Assembly (NCBI GenBank): GCA_948474755.1
Contig: CAOLHI010000491.1
Span: forward strand, 310,001-374,000
Source: Ctenosaura bakeri
Taxonomy: Eukaryota; Chordata; Lepidosauria; Squamata; Iguanidae
Direction of reading: 5' to 3'
DNA length: 64,000 nt
The translations under genes were made by a program, and so were the position numbers. The notes under the pieces are model-generated. The model was not told where the DNA came from. It did not search any database and saw nothing but the letters and a program-made list of their open reading frames with translations. Positions 58,346 to 64,000 of this stretch are shown in pieces. How positions within the stretch are numbered: position 1 is the first letter of the stretch; the number at the start of each line of letters is the position of its first letter.

Positions 58346-59383
58346 ATACAAAATATATGTGTATGTATACACAGACAGATATATGTAAAATACCAAGAAA
58401 GTGTTGATTGAGTCTTATGTGCTTTATGAGGATCCTCCAGATGTGGTAAATGTGAGAGGAGATTGTAGTAGCCTCTCCTCATTTTAAGTATCCAAAAGAT
58501 GTTTTGTTATCTGGACTATTTCTGGTACTTCCCAGCACTAGCTGCAACATTTTATTTCCACTCTCCAGTAGGAAAAAGCAACAGGATTAAGGCTTGGGAG
58601 TTGTAATCCCAAAAAAGTAACTCTTCCAAGCTCTGGGTATGAGGTTCTAGCTTTGGAGAACAGATGTGTGATGGAATGGTCCTTTATCCATCTCGACTGA
58701 TTAACCTGTTATAGTTCCATTAACAATTTGATACCATCTCTGCCTCCTGATTCCAGAAGGTGACAATGTGGCTTGTAACAAAAGACAAAGCATTGGAACA
58801 CTGTTCTCATTTCCTATTTCCCATAGGTAAAGTCTAATGGTCACTGTGCCTCATAGTCCCTTCTTCATTGGCATACACAGAAATCTCTTTAGTCCCAGTG
58901 TTGTGAAGGGTGGGTTTTCTAATTTTATTCAAACTACTGACCTGAAATAATGTAGCGCACTTAAACATTTTTGCCACAATGTGTCTGCCAATCTTTATCA
59001 AACAAGTAAGAGCAAATATATTATTCAAGTGATATAGAGTTTCGGCATTTAAAAAAAAGAAAAGAAAAAGAAAACCTGAATGCCGAAGTTAGAATTACCA
59101 CAATGGAAAATGGTTTAAAATGGATGGCTAGTGGCAAAGCTACCACAAAGTAGCTGTTGAGGGAAGGAGGTTCTTAATATATATAATGGTTATGTTGATG
59201 ACATAAGCTCTTAATGATTATTTTCAGGTCCTCTGTAAATTAGGCTGGTGTTTTAATATGGGATTAAATCCACAGGTATTTCTGTGGTGCAAACAAGGGC
59301 CTAAATTTCAGCATAGCTAATTTTAATTAGAGTAATTGTCTTCATTATGCCAGTAGATTCTATTCTTACTTAGAATCAATATT
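58346..59383. other. Unassigned sequence, left flank of L1
   Basis: No gene. AT-rich with a purine run near 59,050-59,072. The last bases (TTAGAATCAATATT) would be the left target site of the L1; its partner lies beyond the window. Confidence 0.4.
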
Positions 59384-59796
59384 GGGGGGAGGAGCCAACT
59401 ACGATGGCAGAGAGAGGCTAAATATTCGACTCCCGGAACAGATGATTATAAAATAATTTCAGAAGCCTTTTTCAAAACAAAGAAAGAATGTGAGTAATTA
59501 ATTGAATAATGTGGGAAAGAATGTAAGATAAGATAGTGGATTGGTTTCGATTCTTCTCCAACTGGAGGGAAAATAAAAGACTCTGTTTAAACTGCAAATA
59601 ACTGTTGAAACGGACTGAAAGCAAAACAGTTTTTTTTTCCCCCCTTTGTGGTCCTTGAGATATATGCCGCCTAAAAAAGGTCTATAAACACCCTGTTTGG
59701 AAGCGACCTACAGCAACAGATAAAACATATAATCGTCTAGTTAGAGATTTTGAAAATATAAACTTAAACTCTAACGGAGACGAAAAAGTCATTAAA
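59384..59796 (+). promoter_or_regulatory. L1 5' UTR with internal promoter region
   Basis: About 280-410 bp from the L1 start to ORF1, depending on which ATG is the true start (59,664 or 59,797). Non-coding before 59,664. It ends at AAAGTCATTAAA before ATGG, a good initiation context. Confidence 0.7.
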
Positions 59797-60753
59797 ATGG
59801 CGGCGAAGAAAGCTGCGAATGGAGCTAATGAAGAGATAAAAACTTTTATACACAAGCTTATTACAGAGTCTAATCAAGCTCTTGTTACTACAATAACATC
59901 TAATATAAGGGCAGAAATGGGGCAATTGCAGGAAAAAATCTCACAGGAGTTAAAAGCATTGGACCTTAAAGTGGATGATATAAAAAAAACCCAAGGGAAT
60001 CAGCAGACCAGACTAGCACAACATGATGGCAGGATTTCTTTGTTAGAGAGACAAATTATCCAGCTCCAAGACCAGAACAGAAGAAACAATGTGAGGATTC
60101 GTGGATTCGCAGAGCAGCCACAACAAAGTCAAAAATCCTTGAAAGAGGAAGTTTTAAAATGGCTAAAAAGCATTGTTCCTGAGATTTTATGGGAAGATTA
60201 TGACATAGAGAGAATTCATCGTGTGTCAGCTGCAAGAAGAGGAATAATTCCCAGAGATATTATAATGAGAATTGCGAATTTCAACAAGAAAGATGATTTG
60301 ATGAGAGCTGTTAGAAAGAATCCAGGAATATTGAAGTATCGAGATAACACAGTGGAAATTTATAATGACTTATGCCGCGAAACAATAAATTGGAGAAGGG
60401 AAATGAAACCCTGCATCATAGTTCTACAGAGAGTTGGGATAAGATACAGTTGGGGATATCCCATCTTTCTGAAATTCCAATATGCTGGCAAATACCACAG
60501 AATAAATTCTCTTGAACAAGGATTGCAACTCCTGAGAGAACTGAAACTGATCCAGCAAGAGGAAAAGGAAGAGGAAGGTGCGGTTGGAGGAGCGGAAGAA
60601 GGAGCAGTGGGAGGAGCAACTGAAGAAGGAGCAGCGGGAGGAGCAACTGAGGAAGGAGTAGTGGGAGGAGTAACTGAAGAAGGAGCAGCGGGAGGAGCAA
60701 CAGGAGGAGCAAAGAAGAAGACTTCGGGAGATAAACGAAAGGACAGAGGCTGA
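59797..60753 (+). CDS. L1 ORF1 protein, probably frameshifted at both ends
   Basis: 318 codons. ORF1p is the RNA-binding chaperone that packs L1 RNA into particles. Residues 40-95 form a coiled coil (IRAEMGQLQEKISQELKALD and the following heptads). The RRM-like part starts at RRNNVRIRGFAEQ (about 94-106), and the C-terminal domain holds IERIHRVSAARR, IIPRDIIMRI and NKKDDLMRAVRKN. From residue 261 on, the reading turns into a Gly/Ala/Glu repeat (TEEGAAGGA units), which does not look like L1. The +1 frame there encodes EEQLKKEQ-type repeats, so an extra G near 60,577 is likely. In the same frame the reading is open upstream to 59,672, suggesting a start at 59,664 lost by one extra A. As it stands the protein would be aberrant. 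Confidence 0.85.
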   Translation: MAAKKAANGANEEIKTFIHKLITESNQALVTTITSNIRAEMGQLQEKISQELKALDLKVDDIKKTQGNQQTRLAQHDGRISLLERQIIQLQDQNRRNNVRIRGFAEQPQQSQKSLKEEVLKWLKSIVPEILWEDYDIERIHRVSAARRGIIPRDIIMRIANFNKKDDLMRAVRKNPGILKYRDNTVEIYNDLCRETINWRREMKPCIIVLQRVGIRYSWGYPIFLKFQYAGKYHRINSLEQGLQLLRELKLIQQEEKEEEGAVGGAEEGAVGGATEEGAAGGATEEGVVGGVTEEGAAGGATGGAKKKTSGDKRKDRG

Positions 60754-60910
60754 GGAAGAGAGGGAAAAAAAATATGGGAAAGAAAATAAATCGGGAGAGG
60801 GTATTGGTCTCTATGCCGGGAGTTGGCATACCTTCACCCCCCCCAGGACCATGGCTGGTCGTTTCCAAGGCAGAAGCGCTTTGGAGGAAGAGGGGGGAGA
60901 AATGTTTGTG

Positions 60911-60976
60911 TGGGGAGGGGAGGGGAGGGCGGGAAGGGGGAGGGGAGTGGGAGGGGGAAGGGAAGGGGAAGGGGAG
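60911..60976 (+). other. G-rich tract in the L1, before ORF2
   Basis: Sixty-six bases with more than ten runs of three to five G (GGGGAGGGGAGGGGAGGGC and similar), all on the sense strand. Prone to G-quadruplex in RNA and DNA. It lies between the ORF1 stop and the ORF2 start, or inside ORF1 if the +1 frame is the original one. Confidence 0.9.
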
Positions 60977-61033
60977 CACCATCACATTAAAGAGCCAATG
61001 GGGAGTGGGATTAGAAAATTCAAAATATGAAAA

Positions 61034-62283
61034 ATGGAGAATAGATTGAGAATATCAACATTGAATGTGTGAAAGGTTTGGGGTCAATAATAAAGAGAAA
61101 AAGGATAGAATCGATATTAAAAAAAGATAAGGCCGATATAATTTTTTTACAAGAAACACATGGAAAAAGAGATAAAAAAAATGAGCTTAGATTGAACTGG
61201 GTAGCCATTTATGAGGAAGCATTTGGTACATCCAAATCAAGAGGAGTTGCAATAATAATTTCCAAAAGATGCAATTTCATTGTAACAAGTGTGGAGTTAG
61301 ATGAAAAAGGTAGATATGTAATTATACAAGGTGAAATAGATGGAGAAACATATGGCATAATGAATATTTACGCACCTAATGAAAAGCAAAAAGAGTTTTA
61401 TGAAGAAATATTTAATAAGATCAAAAAAATGAAAGGAGACTATACAATAATCGCAGGTGATTTTAATATGGTGATGGATAGATGGAAAGATAAATCAGAT
61501 CCATCAATTAGAGATAGATATAATAATATAACAATTTTGAATAAATTAGTGAGTAGAAATGAACTGATAGATGTTTGGAGGCTAATAAAGGGTGAAGAAA
61601 AGAAATATACGTATTATTCATCAGTTCATAAAAATTACTCAAGAATAGATTATATTTTTGTTTCAAAGAATATGATACCTAGATTAATAAATACAGAAAT
61701 TGAAACAATAAAAGTGACAGATCATGCTCTGATGAACTTGGATATAACTATGAAAAGGAATTATAGAGAAGCAAAAAGGTGGAGACTGGATACTAAGTTA
61801 TTTAATTATAAGGAGATAGTAAATAAAATAGAGAAGGAGTGGCAAGAAATTTGGGATATAAACAATAAGGAAGTAACACAAGATGTATTGTGGGATACAA
61901 TGAAGGCAGTGGTAAGAGGATTATGCATTAAAGAATCAAGCAAATTAAAGAGACAATTAGGAGAGAAAAAATTAAAATTAGAAAAAGAAATAAAGGAACT
62001 AGAGAATGATTATATAATAGATAGAACTAAACAGAAATTAATAATATTACAAGCAAAAAGAGATGAATTAGAAAAGATAGAAATGGACGAAGTTCAGAAA
62101 AATCTAATATACTTGGAAAGGGAATACTTTGAATATAGTAATAAAAATTCTAAAATGCTGGCTAAATCAGTACAATCAAAAAAAACTAGAAATATGATTG
62201 GCGTAGTTAAAGATAAATTTGGTAAAGAAAAAAGGTTGATGAAAGAGAAATTAAAAATATTTGAGGAAATTTTTCAGAATTGA
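61034..62283 (+). pseudogene. L1 ORF2, endonuclease part
   Basis: The natural start is the ATG at 61,034, reading MENRLRISTLNV before a stop. An extra TG at 61,067-61,070 shifts the frame; it resumes as KGLGSIIKRKRIESIL. The endonuclease motifs are all present: LQETH at 61,147, AGDFN at 61,453, SRIDYIFVS at 61,639 and TDHAL at 61,717. A Lys/Glu-rich linker follows. The frame stops at 62,281-62,283 because of one extra T in a T run near 62,270; the next part continues in another frame. ORF2p nicks target DNA and primes reverse transcription, so this copy cannot make the full protein. Confidence 0.9.
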
Positions 62284-63205
62284 AGATAAATCTTTAGAGA
62301 ACATAGAGGAGTATATTAATGAAAATTGGAAAGTAAGATTAACAGAACAAGATAAAGGATTGATGGAAGAAATGATATCAGAAGAGGAAATAGAAGAAGT
62401 AATAAATAATTTAAAAGGAGGAAAATCACCAGGATTGGATGGACTAGGTCCAGAATATTATAAAACATTTAAAAAAGGTTTAATTCCTAAACTAAAAGTG
62501 TTATATAATAGTATATTGAGGGGTGAAAAAATTCCATTATCATGGAAGCAGTCACTAATAATATTAATTTTAAAACCAAATAAGGATCCTATGGATCCAG
62601 GTTCTTATAGACCAATATCTTTAATAAATCAAGATGCAAAAATCTTGACAGCAATAATGGCGAAGAGGTTAAATAAATTTATTTATAAGTATATACATAA
62701 AGATCAATGTGGTTTTATTCAAGGAAGACAGATGGCAAATTTAATAGGGAAAACGATAAATAAAATAAATATAATGGACAGAGATAAACAAAAAGCTGGA
62801 ATTTTAGCCCTAGATATATTTAAAGCCTTTGATTGTGTGGAATGGCCGGCATTAAAAACAATTTTAAATAAAATAGGATTAGGAGAGAGATTTAAAGGGT
62901 TAATAAATCAATTGTATTCACATAATACATCTGTAGTGATGGTAAATGATGGATTTACAGAACAGATTCAAATAACAAGAGGAACGAGACAAGGATGTCC
63001 ATTATCTCCAGTTTTATTTGCAATAGTTATAGAAATGTTAGCGAATGTGATAAGAAATGATGAGAATTTGGAAGGAATTGGAGTTAAGGAAAAAAATAAA
63101 ATAAGCTTATTTGCAGATGACACATTGTTGACAATTAAGGATCCAATTGAAAAGATAGATAGGATAGATAAACATTTAATAGAGTTTGGGAGAAGACGGG
63201 ATTAG
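62261..63205 (+). pseudogene. L1 ORF2, reverse transcriptase part
   Basis: 314 codons of L1 polymerase. In order: LKGGKSPGLDGLGPEYYKTF, SYRPISLINQDAKILT (about 62,600), GFIQGRQ, ALDIFKAFDCVEW (62,806; first catalytic Asp), GTRQGCPLSPVLF (62,982) and SLFADDTLL (63,105; catalytic Asp pair). All catalytic residues are in place. LDIFKAFDCVEW differs from the commoner LDAEKAFDRVEW-type spelling. The frame ends at GRRRD and a stop because one G is missing from a G run near 63,188. Confidence 0.92.
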
Positions 63206-63795
63206 AAATAAATTGGGCCAAATCAGAAATAATGTTATTTAATTATACTAAAGAAGAAGTACAAAAATTTATAAGTAGTAAAAGAGGATTACTTAAAATA
63301 AAAGAATCAATTAAATATTTAGGAATAGAGATTACAAAAAATTTACAAGAATTACAGGAAAAAAATTTCAAGAAATTAAGATTAGAAACAAAAAGGAAAT
63401 TAGAGGACTACAAAAATATAAAGCTATCGTGGTTTGGTAGAATAGCAGTGGTAAAAATGAAAATTTTACCTAAAATTAACTTTTTGTTTAGAATGCTACC
63501 AATAAAAATATCAGAGGAAGAATTAAAGGAGTGGCAAAAGATATTAAATAATTTTTGTAATGGAAATAAAAAATCGAGGATTAACAAGAAATATTGGTAT
63601 AAAAGTCAAAAAGAAGGTGGCCTGGGACTTCCAAATTTAAAATGGTATTATTATGCAAATCAATTGAGATATATCATAGAGGGGGTTTCAGGAAAGGGTG
63701 ATTTAGATTGGTTAGAGATAGAAGATATGAATATTGAGACAAAATTAGAAATATATTTTTTAGGAATTTTTCAAAGAAAGAAATGGAGAAGATAG
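63190..63795 (+). pseudogene. L1 ORF2, thumb and C-terminal part
   Basis: Resumes as GLEINWAKSEIMLFNYT (the EINWAKSE-type block after the polymerase), then IKYLGIEITKN, SWFGRIAVVKMKILPKINFLF and GGLGLPNLKWYYYANQLRYI. All are standard L1 thumb and connection blocks. One T seems to be missing near 63,762, so the frame stops at 63,793-63,795. The C-terminal part continues in another frame (MEKIENPFIKNIIEIW) to the end of the window with no stop. The Cys-rich end is outside. Confidence 0.9.
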
Positions 63796-64000
63796 AAAAT
63801 CCTTTTATAAAAAATATAATAGAAATATGGAAAAAAAATAAAAGAAAATTAATACCGAATATATCAATATTAACTCCGATAGTGATGATGGAAAAATTTC
63901 CAATAAATTTAAGAGAAATAATAGAGAAAGAAATAAAAAAACAAAAAATTTATAGATTAAAAGAATGGATGAAAATAATGATAAATAAAGATAGAATGAA
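63775..64000 (+). pseudogene. L1 ORF2, further C-terminal part, cut by window edge
   Basis: After the last frameshift the reading MEKIENPFIKNIIEIWKKNK and the Ile/Lys-rich run that follows stay open to base 64,000. It is very A-rich, as in L1 sense strands. Incomplete. Confidence 0.8.

Larger units (their letters stand above)
59384..64000 (+). mobile_element. L1 LINE, 5'-complete, runs off the right edge
   Basis: It starts GGGGGGAGGAGCCAACTACG, the same kind of start as mammalian L1 (GGGGGAGGAGCCAAGATGG). Then come a 5' UTR, ORF1, a G-rich stretch, and ORF2 with endonuclease and reverse transcriptase in the normal order, all on the plus strand and A-rich as in L1. At least six frame-breaking indels are visible, nearly all in short homopolymer or dinucleotide runs, and very few nonsense substitutions. 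The 3' UTR, tail and right target site are outside the window. It shares orientation with the gene at 30.5 kb. Confidence 0.95.

Noticed and set aside
60416..60985. 189-codon minus-strand frame opposite L1 ORF1
   Set aside because: Leu/Pro/Ser low-complexity reading of the purine-rich repeats on the other strand; a shadow.
1..64000. CRISPR array, operon-like clusters or other prokaryotic-style systems
   Set aside because: The repeats are microsatellites, SINEs, LINEs and foldback elements. There are no regularly spaced repeats with unique spacers and no closely packed genes.

Overview
The window reads as nuclear DNA of a squamate reptile (a lizard- or snake-type genome). The evidence is the repeat mix: tRNA-headed SINEs of the Sauria type, SINEs with a 5S-rRNA-like head, a Bov-B/RTE LINE fragment, several CR1 LINEs, a fairly young L1, a hAT element with SPIN-like ends, and many foldback DNA elements. 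There are no bacterial-style genes; host coding sequence is limited to short exons next to CpG islands. The species cannot be told from the sequence alone.

Layout. 1-8,300 is probably intron 1 of FHIP2A (FAM160B1), read on the minus strand; it holds a decayed CR1 (about 1.4-4.3 kb), SINEs and a perfect 176-bp palindrome (7.42-7.60 kb). FHIP2A exon 1 (8,302-8,346, minus) lies in a CpG island at 8.1-8.8 kb. 8.9-30.1 kb is intergenic, between two divergent promoters, with foldback elements at 8.9-11.4 kb, a Tigger-like element at 15.2 kb and long stretches without recognisable content. A second CpG island (30.15-30.6 kb) starts a plus-strand gene: exon 1 at 30,521-30,533 and a phase-matched exon 2 at 39,866-39,996. 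I do not recognise its product. Everything to its right is probably intron or 3' flank of that gene: a non-LTR fragment (38.2-39.0 kb), a Bov-B fragment (40.9-41.3 kb), two Tigger-like elements (42.1 and 45.7 kb), two 5'-truncated CR1 copies (46.7-48.6 and 50.5-51.8 kb), a composite SPIN-ended hAT (54,250-55,479, with an exact 8-bp target duplication), and an L1 with an intact 5' start at 59,384 that runs off the right edge.

Most notable: (i) a family of GGCC-ended foldback elements, several with exact 3-bp target duplications, clustered round both CpG-island promoters; (ii) the SPIN-ended element, whose interior has been replaced by over 1 kb of GC-rich, internally palindromic sequence; (iii) the L1, whose ORF1 tail looks frameshifted: the alternative frame stays open, apart from two C-to-T stops, to 3 nt before the ORF2 start; (iv) the unrecognised two-exon gene. 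Family names come from recalled consensus features, not from a search.
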